From Apophysomyces variabilis (Eukaryota > Mucoromycota > Mucoromycetes > Mucorales > Mucoraceae): 64,000 bases of DNA. The notes below the pieces were generated by a model, which was not told where the DNA came from, searched no databases, and worked only from the letters and a program-made list of their open reading frames with translations. Shown piece by piece: positions 10,963 to 21,892 of this stretch. The position numbers and the translations under genes are program-made. Each line of letters starts with the position of its first letter. The first letter of the stretch is position 1. The stretch spans positions 507,103-571,102 of the forward strand of contig MZZL01000393.1 in the NCBI GenBank assembly GCA_002749535.1. The letters run 5' to 3'.

Positions 10963-12252
10963 ATGAGAGCTCAGATGAAATGGGACTTTGATGATTGCGC
11001 TATCGAGTATGGTCAAATTAGGATGCTCGTCGAATTCGACGCTGTTCCTGAACCTGAGACACAGCTGGCTGCAATGTACGAAGCAGTAGACGAAGCAGTA
11101 GGCGATCTTGTTGAGGACTTCAAGCAATTAGCCATTACCGCACGGCCAAAATACAACAAGTACGGCGAGGAGCAGATTGCGCGCTTCATTAATTTAGTTC
11201 AAGAAACAGGACTCACAGTGCCAAAAAAGCAAAGCAATGTGGCCTACCTCGTAATACTTCTTACAGGTTGCTAGACGAGTTTAACCGTGGTACTGGAAAC
11301 AGCTCTTCCTGGAAGCGTAAAGAAGCAGCTTAAGCGTGAGCCAAAAAAGCTGTTTCCTGAGCATTGAGCTTTTTTGATTAAGCTATTTGATGATAATCTA
11401 TCAATTGTTCTTGCGAAAGCAAAACAGAAGTTCTGTGAGCATTTTGAAAGCCTTGAAATATCCATTCCTGGTCTTTATAAGCATATTCGGGAGAAGTGCG
11501 CGATCTCGTTGAAGCAGGCAAATAAGTACACTTTAGCCCGCGATGCTCCGAGGACTATTGAGCTGCGGCTCGACATCATCAGTCAATGGAAAGCTGCTGG
11601 TGCCAAATCTAAACAGAATTGCGTGTTTGTTGATGAAGCAGGCTTCCATTCACAGTTGATGAGAGGCCATGCATGGTCAAGGTTGGGATCCTGCTATCGT
11701 GAAAGTGCACACCCAGAAGGGCGTAAATATCAGCATTGTGGGTTGTATCCCTCCCCCCCCTTTGGGAGGGTCTGCTTCTCGAAGGTGGAGCCATTAAAGA
11801 AGAGTGACGCAGCCAAGATTGAGGAGGAGTTTCCTGAGCCGGCTGCTTCCAAGAAGAGAAAGATTAGTGCTCAAACCGATGCAAAAACAGTAAAATTTAA
11901 GAAAGGTACTACAGCTTATCATATTGTCCGGTTTACGAAGTCGGTGATGGACATCCTGGATAAACATAATATGAAGAATATGTTTATTCTGATGGATAAT
12001 GGCAGAATCCATCACTCTCGCTTTGTCATGGATGCTATCAACAAGCGTGGCTATAAACCTTTGTTTATGCCGCCATATCCACTCTTCTTGAATCCCACTG
12101 AAGAATGCTTGACCAAGATCAAGAAGAAGGTTAGAAGAAACCCGCTCGACAAAGCTGACATGCTCATACCATGTATTGCTGAGGCATGCAAGACAGTCAC
12201 TACAGCCGATTTTCAAGGTTGGATAAGACATGCGGAGACTTATTCGAATTGA
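10963..12252 (+). pseudogene. Tc1-like (DDE_3) transposase, degenerate
   Basis: Coding-like sequence runs from 10963, with stops near 11274 and 11367, into a long frame at 11374-12252. The catalytic acidic residues are recognisable: Asp in CVFVDEAGFHS, Asp in FILMDNGRIHHS and Glu in NPTEECLTKIKKK. The N-terminal part includes PKYNKYGEEQIARFINLVQ, an HTH-like segment, then LPGSVKKQLKREPKKLFPEH after the first stop. A run of C near 11750 alters the expected sequence around GLYPSPPFGRVC, a likely frameshift scar. The copy is unlikely to be active. It belongs to the element bounded by the inverted repeats at 7338 and 12437. Confidence 0.8.
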
Positions 12253-12289
12253 TGCCTGCAAAAAGAGATGGGCTTAAAGTAGGATATGT

Positions 12290-12344
12290 CTCAATAAGTT
12301 GCTTTACAAGTCTCAAAGCGCGTCTCGAAAAAGGAGACATTCGT
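12290..12344 (-). repeat. Inner right arm of the Tc1-like element
   Basis: Inverted partner of 10829-10885, located between the transposase stop and the terminal repeat. It contains several GACGA/GAGAC-type submotifs, as does the region up to 12375. Confidence 0.7.
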
Positions 12345-12396
12345 CAGTTCGTCCCAAAAAGAATTATACTCGTCTAAAAGTAACATTGATTGGTCT

Positions 12397-12437
12397 AAAA
12401 AAATGCAAATTCGTCTCATTTCAAGTTAAAAAAACTG
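12397..12437 (-). repeat. Right terminal inverted repeat of the Tc1-like element
   Basis: Reverse complement of the left end at 7338-7381, lacking a few bases. It is followed directly by TA at 12438-12439. Confidence 0.8.
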
Positions 12438-13139
12438 TATTTATGATATTTGTAATCGGAATTGAATTCTTATGAAAGGCGATGACCCCGACGGAGTAAA
12501 CACGTACCGAATGCCCTTATTCCACGCGTTTCTTTCTTTGTAAAAGGTTTTTCGGACAAAAACTACTCTCCAAAAGAAGACTTCAATAACGCATTGTAAA
12601 ATCCATAGGAATGCTTTTGCCGACAGGGATTTTAGCAGAGAAATATTTTACAACCGTTATAAGGAATGTATTACGCGAAACCATGACGACCAGCATAGAC
12701 CGCATCAGCTTAAAAAGATATTCAGAGTCCAAAGTATCCCCCCGGCTATTCTTCATAACCATATAACCTTATTATCTGTACGATAGGTAAAGCCCAAGTT
12801 GGGCAGAAGACGAACAACAACTACGGAATAATGCTTTGGGCATGGATATACCGCTGCTCCTGACATCACATGTAATAGGTGCTGAGGATAAGATCTTTCA
12901 CCCTCCAGCTGCTGCGAAGTTGTTTGTGAACTAGATCCTGGATTGCTACAGTAAGCTTTCGGGCATAGTAGCCATAAGAATGACATCGCCCGCTAGAGCC
13001 TAGACATCTTGTACACTATGACGAAACACTGTGTGTCAAGGACGCTTACGAAGAGCTCCTCATTACTGCTAGTATCCGTTCTTTACAGTTAACAAGAATG
13101 ACTTGTCCATTAAAGATGCTATGAATTGCGAACATCTGT
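12438..13139. other. Spacer between two decayed transposons
   Basis: No recognisable gene. The stretch may contain eroded 5' sequence of the Tnp2-type transposase that follows. A 77-codon minus-strand frame at 12753-12986 has no recognised domain. Confidence 0.4.
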
Positions 13140-15423
13140 TATCCTTATATGTCCGCTAGGGTTGCAGCAGAAACCTTCCATGTAAACCTAAGCATTATGA
13201 AATTTGTGGAAAGGAATGCAAACTATTCGACAACGACGATGAATACATCATTTGCGAACATTGTGGCCAAGCGAGATATGCAGTTCAGAAATAGTGAAGA
13301 CGCGACGAAGCGCAATCTCGACGATGCAAATACTTTCGCTTAGGGAGCAAATTGCTTTCATGCTCCATGATCCGGAGACGAAGCAACTTATGTCGTACAT
13401 CTGCAATCGCCGACAGGACCCAAACATCTATGCAGATGTTTTCGATGGATCAACATACAGCGAGTTGCGAGAAGAGTTATTTACCAGCGACCATGACGTA
13501 GCTATTGGCTTGTATTTAGAAGCGTTCCAGCCTTTCAAAGGTAGCAAATACACCATGACAATGGTTCATATCATCTTCCTGAACCTGGACCCATCCATAA
13601 GGTACCGTTATTCAACATCATAATATCCGTAACGTTTCTGAAACTTGTTACAGATATGACAACAATAGAATGATGCAACTTCGTGTCGTTCCAGGTCCTC
13701 ACTAGCCTGAAGATCTTGCCTCGTTCCTTAGTCCCATCCTCGCTGACTTGGAAATGCTCCAGAGAGCCGGAATGGTGGTGAAAAGCAATGGTGCAGATAT
13801 TCACAGCAAAATCCATCTTCTTCCCACCGGTGATATTCCAATGGTGAAATCCCTTGCCAACCACAGCGGGCATCAATCATACGATGGATGCCGTATCTGC
13901 AGAATAAAAGGCAAGAAAAGAGACGATGGTACTGGCGGTATCTATTTCCCACCGTTTCCTGTTAACTGTGCACGGCGCACTATTGATGGCTTCAGAACCG
14001 GAGTTGAGGTTTGTTTTAAATGCAGAAGTTGATCACAATAGCTAACTTTATCAAGGATGATTTAACCAAATCAACTCGGTTTGCTTACCTCAACTCATAC
14101 CGCGGCCCAGAGTTTTGGGGGCTTGATGAAATACACCTTTTAGGGCATGGAATTAGTCACTAATTCTTCCTGCTTTTGCAGGGTGAGTATACTCTGGATG
14201 GCAAAGCTTCGCCATTTGACTTGGATGCGAATGTCCTTATCGACATAATAGGGGAGATGGAAGGCTCTCGCAAAGACATCCCTATTGAATTCCAAGGCAA
14301 ATGGAGGAGTCTTGTAGAAGCAGCAAGACCTAGAGCGGTCGACTGGATCAATTTCTTGCTCTATGTTGTTCCTACTCTTGTCATCAGGGGGATACGCAGT
14401 GTCGAAGCCAGAAATGCCACGATTGCTTTGGTCCGTGCCTGCCAGCTGGCATTAAGTTACAAAGATATTGAAAGGTAGTGTCATTTGATGTTAACCCGTA
14501 CTGACATAGATATCCTTCTGTAGCAATATCAATATATGGCATCATTTCCTTAATTGCCTCACCAAAGGTGATGATAAAGTGCTCGATATCTCTGTGTTTA
14601 CGCCAGTACCGCACTATCTGTCCCACATAGCAGATACTATTCGCAGGCTGGGACCTCTTCGGTACTTCAGTGCTCGATCCTTAGAACGAACCATTGGTTT
14701 GTATAGCCGCCTGATTAGCTCGGGTAGTGCTCCTGGTCAAAATGCTGGTGCAATTATGGATAAGCTTGCTATGACCAGGCATCTTAGGATAGAGCCTGAA
14801 GGGGACAATAGTGAAGAATGTCTGCCAGGCGCGGATCAGACCTTGGACGATGCAGTGCTAATGGAGCCGGAGCTGCGTGGGAAGCTGTAAATTGCTTCCT
14901 TTGAAACAATGGGAGAAATTGCAACCGTGAAATCACAAACTCTCCGACGTGCCCTTCAATGCTTTTATTCTCGCATTGGGGTTTCTGGTGGAATAGAAGA
15001 TGACATTCGAATATGCCGGCAGCCTTTGGCATGATCACAAGATCTTTGGAAGTCTGCTCCAGCACAAGTAAGGCAATCGTGCAGCATATTTTGTCAGGCT
15101 TGCTACTACATTTGACGTGTAAGATATAAACGAGTTCTTCTACCAACACTGTTCACTGTTTTAGATATGCCAACTCTCGGCGTCCTGCAAGATTAGAGAC
15201 AAAGCACTTCTTTGGCCAACTCTTTTTTTATATGCGGCATACTCAGAATAACGAGGCGCGCATGTTGGCTGCAGTAGACGTTTATGATGCGAAAGCGGAC
15301 AGAAACTTCGACTTTATTTATATGAGTCCGTCAGCCAGATCCAAGCTGGTGATCATAGAATGTTATGACATTGTGAGCTTCGTTGCTCGTTTCATGAATA
15401 AAACTGAAAAAGCGCCCATTTGA
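13140..15423 (+). pseudogene. CACTA/EnSpm-type transposase (Tnp2 family with DUF4218), degenerate
   Basis: Pieces in several frames follow the order of a Tnp2-type transposase. A Cys-rich ribbon (CGKECKLF ... CEHCGQARY, about 13200-13310) comes first, then FQPFKGSKYTMTMVHIIFLN followed by LDPSIR (13513-13605), the GMVVKSNG, LANHSGHQSYDGCRICR and FPPFPVNC segments (13748-13960), and a DUF4218-like block FTPVPHYLSHIADTIRRLGP (14590-14660). A C-terminal piece lies at 15232-15420. Stops and frame changes separate the pieces, some perhaps through short introns. No CACTA ends were found. This is a relic of an EnSpm-like element unrelated to the Tc1-like one beside it. Confidence 0.75.
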
Positions 15424-15965
15424 ACCTTATTTATTTCGCCTTGAGATGATGTCCGAAAACACGAGCAGCAGTCTGAGTCTCCTCGCCGAGTCTAAGGCAG
15501 GAATCGTTCCTATTTATTAACCATGAATACATTTTCTATGCTGCTTAAATGTTAATAAAGCATGCTTTTTAATATGCTGTTTACTGAGCAGTACTTTACG
15601 CTATTTACTAAATCTTGCGCCCATGGAAGGACCCAGTTGGCGCTAAAAAGGATAGAAACATACAATTCACGAAATCCTGCAAATCGTTTACTAGTTTCTC
15701 CTATACTAATTTCCCATTTTTAGCGCAAACTAGATCCTTGTGATGAGCAGAACTTATTCAATAGACAATATTGTTATACTTCTCCCACCAAGCCATTTAT
15801 AATCGACCAAACATTCCCTGTCACTCACTGGTAAGCCAGAGTTTCCATTCCTTTTCCCTCACATGGCATTCACATGCCGGCCATGGTAACAGCAACGATT
15901 CATTACAATTATATGAAGCAAGACAGACGACTGAGCTCTGATTGCTGCCAATATTTACAGTACTA
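15424..15965. other. Spacer downstream of TAF10
   Basis: Contains the small inverted-repeat element at 15627-15739 and probably the TAF10 3' UTR. No gene is seen. Confidence 0.5.
15627..15739. repeat. 113-bp inverted-repeat element (MITE-like)
   Basis: Bases 15627-15649 and 15717-15739 are inverted repeats of 23 bases with three mismatches (AAGGA.C.AGTT.GCGCT plus an A-run). They enclose 67 bases without coding potential. The size and layout fit a very small MITE or a strong hairpin. No target duplication was identified. Confidence 0.5.
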
Positions 15966-16712
15966 TTATGAGTAGTAATCCGGTTTTTTGACATTTACAC
16001 CATACTCAGCCAATGCCGCTGACAAGTCTTCCATTGTCAAAACAGTTTTTCGATCCTTTTCGCACTTATTAGATTCGCTCAATGTATTAAATTCTTACCT
16101 TCCCTGCTCTGCTACGATTACCAGACTGCCTCACCTTGCAATACTGGAATGCATCAGTAGCAATGTCAGCGACAAATTTTTGGGCTGCCAATGCTAACAA
16201 TCTCTTTCTACAATAAAAGTAAAATGTCATGATAATATCTTTCCCCAATCAAGCACCTACATCCGGACATCATCGCTATCAAACCCAGTTCTACTCAAAT
16301 AGTAATCTGTCACAGCGTCAGGTATCTAAAGGATCTCAATATCTGCACGAGGTGGAAGAGATGTCTTTCGATCAATGCTTACAATGGGCGTGTAATTGTC
16401 CATCATGGCCAAAAACTCAGCTAGCGATTTCTCCTGTTTAGCCGTCTCTGTACCAATGGGTGCAGGAAGTGCATCTGAGGAAGGATTTGGAACCGCTGCT
16501 GTTACTGGTGGTGGTGGATATGCTGTCTGCGGAAACTCTCGTTTAACAGCGGCCAGATTTGCTTGACTAGGACTTTTAAATTCTGTTGCTCCAAGAGGTG
16601 TATATATCTGTCGTTGTTCTGGTTGCGGCGTAGCATTCATGTCCAGATCCATTGGCGTGAGCGAAGTTGTCGCTGGAGAATCGACACGAGGTGTCTGTTG
16701 ATTATCCGACAT
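15966..16712 (-). CDS. TAF10: TFIID/SAGA subunit TAF10
   Basis: TAF10 is a histone-fold subunit shared by TFIID and SAGA in RNA polymerase II transcription in the nucleus. Four exons (16383-16712, 16261-16325, 16099-16207, 15966-16064) give 200 residues. The N-terminal 85 residues are Pro/Ser/Thr-rich and disordered. The conserved core then runs through SLAEFLAMMDNYTPI, PDAVTDYYLSRTGFDSDDVR, KRLLALAAQKFVADIATDAF and, at the end, LTMEDLSAALAEYGVNVKKP. These are the signature segments of the family. The introns are 53-57 nt, apart from a shorter third one. The neighbouring sorting nexin is transcribed divergently. Length and motifs are complete, so the gene looks intact. Confidence 0.95.
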
Positions 16713-17618
16713 GCTTTTCTGAAAACACAGAGGGTGATTTTTTTGGCTTAAGTCCTGACTCAGACCTGAGACTCATCGGATTTCGAGCGGAGTGAAACTC
16801 GTAAGGAAATCACATCTAAGTAAAGGTTTCAACTTCCGCTCTCGCATGAGCTGCGTGAAGACTCGTTGTTCATTTTTTTTTTACGGTTTATGTTGCTTCA
16901 TTTAATAATAACTGCAAATATACCGTACCGATATAATTGTATCAATGCAATTTGGCAGTTTACAACCGAAAATTTCTTGTAACATTGCCTTCTTGCATTT
17001 GTTGATCTCTGCTTTTCCAGTCTCGAACTTACCGCCTGTTGCTTCACATGCAGTGCGCTCTTTTTGGCTGTTCTTTCTAAAGGACGACCAAGGAGAAGGA
17101 GATTACTTTTAACAGCTAAACAGGAGCGGAAACCAAAGCAAGCTTTGATAAAGCATCCCTTATGACCAATTGCATGCAATCAGAAGACTATGGGTACAAT
17201 TAACAGAATAATCAATATTCATAAGTGTTAGTAACGTTAAAGTTAGAAAAACTTGTTGGACGCTTACGAATTTTTATTCTAACACTAAAATACAACATAT
17301 TCTATACGTAGCACCCTTCTCTTATTATTCCAGTAGCAATAAACCTACTTTCATTGTCAAATCGAGACCAAAATTGCAGGCTGATCCGCGTCTGAGGGAA
17401 CAGGTCAATAGAATTAAGTGTATCTATTTATGGCAAAATTTAAGCTGGAGGCATTTGGATAGATGCAAAGATTTGGTTTGTGATAATTACAAAACATCAT
17501 AATAAAAATGCCATTGGGAGCATGAGACGATTCGGAGATTTAAATGATTCGAAACAGCAGACTGTGCACTTCCTTTTTCCTTTCGCTTGGCCCCTTTGTT
17601 GCGCCATAATTTCCGACC
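16713..17618. other. Divergent intergenic region between TAF10 and the sorting nexin
   Basis: About 0.9 kb that should hold both promoters. A 93-codon minus-strand frame at 16898-17179 contains basic stretches and a GTAAGT donor, but matches no family I recognise. Confidence 0.5.
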
Positions 17619-19445
17619 ATGACCGACTTATCACAACGAAATGGAGCGAATCCAACTTGTAAATGCACTATCGAGCGCATTCTCCATCGAGACAATTGCT
17701 TCATTTTCATCACCGGTTCTCAAAAACAATCAGATACTCCCGCCGGGAAATCTTATGTCACCTACAACATTCGTCTTGGCGTAATTACCTTCTACTGTTT
17801 TTATTCTCCTCGCCATTAACGCAGTATCTCTACCAGGATATAGAGACAAAACATAGATATAGCGAATTCGAATCGCTTCGAAAGTCGCTCGTAAGGCTGC
17901 ATCCAACCATGATTGTGCCTCCAATCCCAGAGAAACACTCCTTAGGTAGGTTCTTGCTTTTCGATAAACGTTGGTTCTGAAGCTACTGTTTTAGTTGATT
18001 ATGCAGCCTTGCAAACTAGAGTTAGGGATGATGTTTCAATGATCGAAAAACGAAAGCGAATGCTCCAAACATTTTTAAACCGTGTAGCAAAGCATCCAGA
18101 GCTGGGCCATGATCATGTTTTCCATCGATTCCTAGAAAACGGCGTGCTATGGGTAAAAATCCGGCAAACTTACCATAATGGATTTATTTATTTGAAAGAA
18201 AACGCATAGTCTGACGTCTTGCACTCGCCTCCACTGTCCGTTTTGCCCAAAAATCCCTTACAAACGATAGCTAGCAAGCAAGTCGAGATGTCATCGCAAA
18301 CCAATGTTCTGTCCAATAATCTAATTCCGATACCAACAACTGGATACATGCTAAAGAACCCCGACCCAAGATTTGAGGAATCGGAGAAATTCACTTATCG
18401 AATTGCGAATTACATGAGTAACAACCTCGATAAAAGTCAACGGAAAGTCATTCGTCGCCTTGGAGGTAACGATAGGAATATCTCTGTAACATCTGCTCAA
18501 GTGTTAATGTAGAACTTGCAAACGACTACGCTGAGCTTGGTGCGGTGTACAACGGGTTTAGTTTAAACGAATCAGATGCAGTTGCTCATGCAATTGAGAA
18601 GATTGGTCAAGCTGTTGATGCTTCATACACAGAGACCGGGAAGATGGTAACGTACGACGAGAAACAGGATATTGACCTAATATATATGAATCAGGTTTCC
18701 GCTTTAGAAAGCGATTTTGCGGAACCGATCCAGGAACATTCTCAATTTGCACAAACCGTCAAGCAGGTCTTGCGGTTCCGTCACCTCAAGCATGCCCAGG
18801 TTGAGTTAATTGAAGGTTCACTTCAAAATAAAAAAGAAAACCTTGAGTATCTGCTTCAGATGGAACAAGAAGCTCGGCGACTGGAGGAAGCAATCACACG
18901 AGAACGAACGATTGGGAGCAATGCAGTAGATATTGACGAAATCAACGCTCCCGTGGATAACGGTATTCATAATGCTGCGAGCTATGGTAATGCTGCCCGG
19001 CGACCAAAATCATGGGGAAATCCGATTCAAATGATCAGTGCTGTCGGACACACGCTACAAGGTATCATTGATGTTGATCCGGAAGCAACACGCCGCAGTC
19101 AGATAGGAAAAACAGAAGATGCCAAAGAAGTGGTAAGGAGAGAAAGTTCAGAGAAAGAATTATCGGTTAATTCCAGTTTAGCTTCAGAGTGCGCTCAAGG
19201 TTGCACGTGAGGACCTTGCTGGTGTTTCCACCAATGTCCAGAAAGATTTGGAGCGATTCCAGAGAGAGAAGCTAAGAGATTTGCGTGATATGCTTATTGC
19301 ATATGCTAAAATTCATGTTCACTATTGTCAGAAGGTACGATATCATAGCACAGCGCCATCAAACTAAACCTTTACCTTTTTATTTATATAGAACCTCGAA
19401 TCTTGGCAGGAAGCTCGTACAGAGATTGACAAGATAATTATTTAG
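17619..19445 (+). CDS. Sorting nexin SNX41/ATG20-type (PX-BAR)
   Basis: These proteins bind phosphatidylinositol 3-phosphate through a PX domain, dimerise through a BAR domain, and act in endosome-to-Golgi recycling and selective autophagy with Snx4. Seven exons (17619-17780, 17825-17945, 17995-18152, 18210-18465, 18513-19132, 19182-19334, 19392-19445) give 507 residues. The PX domain spans about residues 15-125, with RYSEFESLRKSLVRLHP and IVPPIPEKHS as the lipid-binding core, then RKRMLQTFLNRVAKHPELG. The BAR region includes ELGAVYNGFSLNES, AIEKIGQAVDASYTETGKM and the C-terminal LRDLRDMLIAYAKIHVHYCQ helix. A polar linker lies between the halves of the BAR region, as usual for Snx41/Atg20. 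Assignment between Snx41 and Atg20 is not attempted. Confidence 0.9.
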
Positions 19446-19886
19446 TTTGTTTATCGGCATAAAACATCTTGATTTTTTCTATGTTGTTTTACTAGGTTTT
19501 TGTCACACATCGACTGTAAATAAACATTATCTTCCACACCAAGTAGAAAATATTGAATATATAGACTTAAATTCGCCCACTCTTTTCACCTATTGTCCTC
19601 GTTTGGCAACATGTTCGCTAGCGTGCATTTTGGCTAGATGTGTGATTAAGAGCACCAAAAGATGCGCCGCACTCTGAGTCTTAGAGTCTTGTCACCGGAT
19701 ACTCCTTGTTGTGTTTAGGCGACTTCGTGTTTATACCTTGAGATCTAACAACGTTTATAGGTTGAAGTTGACTATTTACGTGATATCCTTCTAATTTTAA
19801 GATAGCTCATATTACTATACTTGATACAATGCACGCATAATAATACACTGTTGCACTATACAATATTAACAGTTATCACTTCGACA
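19446..19886. other. Convergent intergenic region
   Basis: A 3' flank shared by the sorting nexin (+) and the TCD gene (-). No gene is seen; it probably holds both 3' ends. Confidence 0.6.
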
Positions 19887-21529
19887 CTAGAGGATCTCAT
19901 CCCAAACTTTTCGGAAATGCCTCTCCTCCTCGAACCGCTTTGTGACAAAATTAAACACATCTAATGCATAATCGAGTAAGTATACAACCTTTGCAACAGT
20001 TTAGCCTTACCGTCACCATATTGTTGACGAAGGTCAGTACCGGTTGGCAATTGCTCATGTGCAGCTGCCTCTGCCTTGGAAAAGCACACTGTGTTTACAT
20101 AACTTAATGGCTTGCTTCGATCCCAGCGTACTAAGGCTAGTCTATCCTGAGGTCCTGACAGAATGCTTTTTCCGTGCCACATTTCCTCAAAAACGTAAGC
20201 TACATCGCGTGGATCTAACGGACAGATCCTATGACGGAGGTTATAAAAAAATTCTTCGCGGGTCGGACTGTTTCTTACTTGTTATTGTAATATTTCCCTT
20301 CTCGTGCCATAAGATCACGGTGCATGCGTTGATACAAGCCTTCACGTAATTTGATGGGCAACGGCTCGAAATATGGAAATTCAGCCAGTTTCAGAATAAT
20401 AAATGTGGCAATAGCCATGCCGAACATACTTGGGAGTGTGCCCAACACAGGTAGGATACGTGCTCGAAAATCAGGCAATGCCGCAAAATCGTCTGCTTCA
20501 GGCACACGGTCCTCCTCTGCAACGTATATTCAGCCTAATTGCGGATGGCCTCGGCTTTAATTAAAATACTTACCTAGAGGCAGGAGTTTAACGTGATGTG
20601 GCTTCTCGGTAGAATAAGCAACAGATAGTCCCTTCTCAATACCCATCTTTTTCAGCTTTCGTCGAACTGCACGAGCCAATGGGTCCTCTACCATACGGTT
20701 TCAATACGAGCTAACCCAATTGCGCAAGTTACCAAAGGTTTCACTGATATCTGCAATCTGGATCCTAGAAGGATCTGCCTTCGCACCAGCACCCATGGAA
20801 CTAATAACTTCCAGTTTATGATCATAGCAGAACTTGAGCAACTCAAGTTTTGTGTCGATATTGTCGATAGCATCGACAATATAATCCGGATCACCTTCAC
20901 CGATGTTCAACTTCCATGCTGGATATGCTAGATCTCTTACCGCTTAAAAGATCTGCTGCGGTATCAGCGTTAAAGAGCTCTATTCGACCGTCTATTTCGC
21001 AAGAAGGTACGATTTGCTTGAAATGTTTTTGAATGGCAGTTACTTTCGGAGTGCCAACATCATCTAGTGTTGCCACGGCATGACGATTGAGGCTGCTCAG
21101 AGTGACCTGGTCAAAATCAATGATACGAATACGTCGTACACCGGACCGTAATAACATCAATGCGGCCCAAGAACCGACGCCGCCAGCACCAACCACGACC
21201 ACAAACGATTCACGGAGCTTTTTAACTCCGTCGTCTCCTAAGAAGGTAGCGTTCCTCGCTAACTGTTCTTCAATGAAGGACTCATTATACATATCATTGC
21301 CATGCCGAATAGTTCCAAATGAAGTCAAGTTGGTATGCGACGAATGAGCTGAAGATAATTGGTGTTTTAAGTCGCGTGCGCGACGTTGCCGTCTGACAGC
21401 TTGGTAAGTCAGAATACTCGACGCTGTTACTGCTGAAGCTGCCACTGCTGTGATAGTAAACTTTGCAGCATCTTGATTCCTCTCCCAGAATCGCGTAGCA
21501 GAATCTATGAAACGATCGGCGTAGGACAT
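19887..21529 (-). CDS. tRNA threonylcarbamoyladenosine dehydratase (TCD1/TCD2-like)
   Basis: This E1-like enzyme uses ATP to cyclise t6A37 to ct6A in ANN-decoding tRNAs. The yeast proteins are anchored in the mitochondrial outer membrane. Six exons (20941-21529, 20733-20894, 20574-20687, 20279-20516, 20011-20228, 19887-19960) give 464 residues. A hydrophobic segment near residues 22-42 (ITAVAASAVTASSILTY) is the expected anchor. The nucleotide fold shows VVVVGAGGVGSWAALMLLRS, IIDFDQVTLSSLNRH and YIVDAIDNIDTKLELL. Later family segments are GAKADPSRIQIADIS, ARAVRRKLKKMGI, EEMWHGKSILSG and LVRWDRSKPLSYVN. The first intron (20895-20940, 46 nt) is needed to bring DPDYIVDAIDN into frame. The start codons of this gene and SEC21 face each other across 363 bases. 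Confidence 0.92.
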
Positions 21530-21892
21530 GGACGCTTATCCCAAAAGAAAAAATTCAACCAAAACTCGCAGTGAAATGAAATGACGTCGGAACTCTTGTC
21601 TGTTGTCCAATGGCAAAGCGCCAACTTTTTTCGAAACCCGCGTCCACTACCAAACCCGCTCCAAGACCTGGCTGTACAGTCTCACCACGCACCCTCTCTA
21701 TTCTGACTTACGTTTTCCTCGTCTACACCAACGTGGCTGCTCATCTCGGTACTACGGAAGAAGACCTGGCGTAAATTATATAATACTTTTATACGAGCTC
21801 TTATAACCTTTGTCTTGGTGGTGTCATCTTGTCGAAACATATCTATTACAACTTCTTACACCGCAATCCCTCTCTCGACTTGACCAACAATA
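21530..21892. promoter_or_regulatory. Bidirectional promoter region between TCD and SEC21
   Basis: 363 bases separate two divergent start codons. The region contains pyrimidine-rich tracts and a TGACGTCG motif near 21580. No other gene is supported; a 67-codon frame at 21603-21806 has no recognisable domain. Confidence 0.45.

Larger units (their letters stand above)
7338..12437. mobile_element. Tc1-like DNA transposon with TA-flanked inverted ends, carrying internal insertions
   Basis: The left end 7338-7381 and right end 12397-12437 are near-perfect inverted repeats of about 42 bases starting CAGT, and each is flanked by TA (7336-7337 and 12438-12439), the Tc1/mariner target signature. The right arm also has a subterminal block, 12290-12344, whose inverted counterpart sits at 10829-10885, next to the Tc1-like transposase. 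The left arm therefore seems to be split: its tip is at 7338 and its inner part near 10.8 kb. The 3.4 kb between holds a pogo transposase and a serine-recombinase-like gene. The nesting order is inferred from these repeats only. Confidence 0.65.

Noticed and set aside
7177..12498. 11-bp inverted match (TACTCCGTCGG at 7177-7187 and its complement at 12488-12498) just outside the Tc1-like ends
   Set aside because: Short, lies outside the TA-flanked tips, and surrounding bases do not align; likely chance.
16898..17179. 93-codon basic minus-strand frame between TAF10 and the sorting nexin
   Set aside because: No family recognised and no start or splice support; kept only as a remark in the intergenic entry.
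20895..20940. A 22-nt intron in the TCD gene that would also restore the frame
   Set aside because: Too short compared with every other intron here. A 46-nt intron ending GGTGAAG gives the expected DPDYIVDAIDN junction and a whole-codon total.
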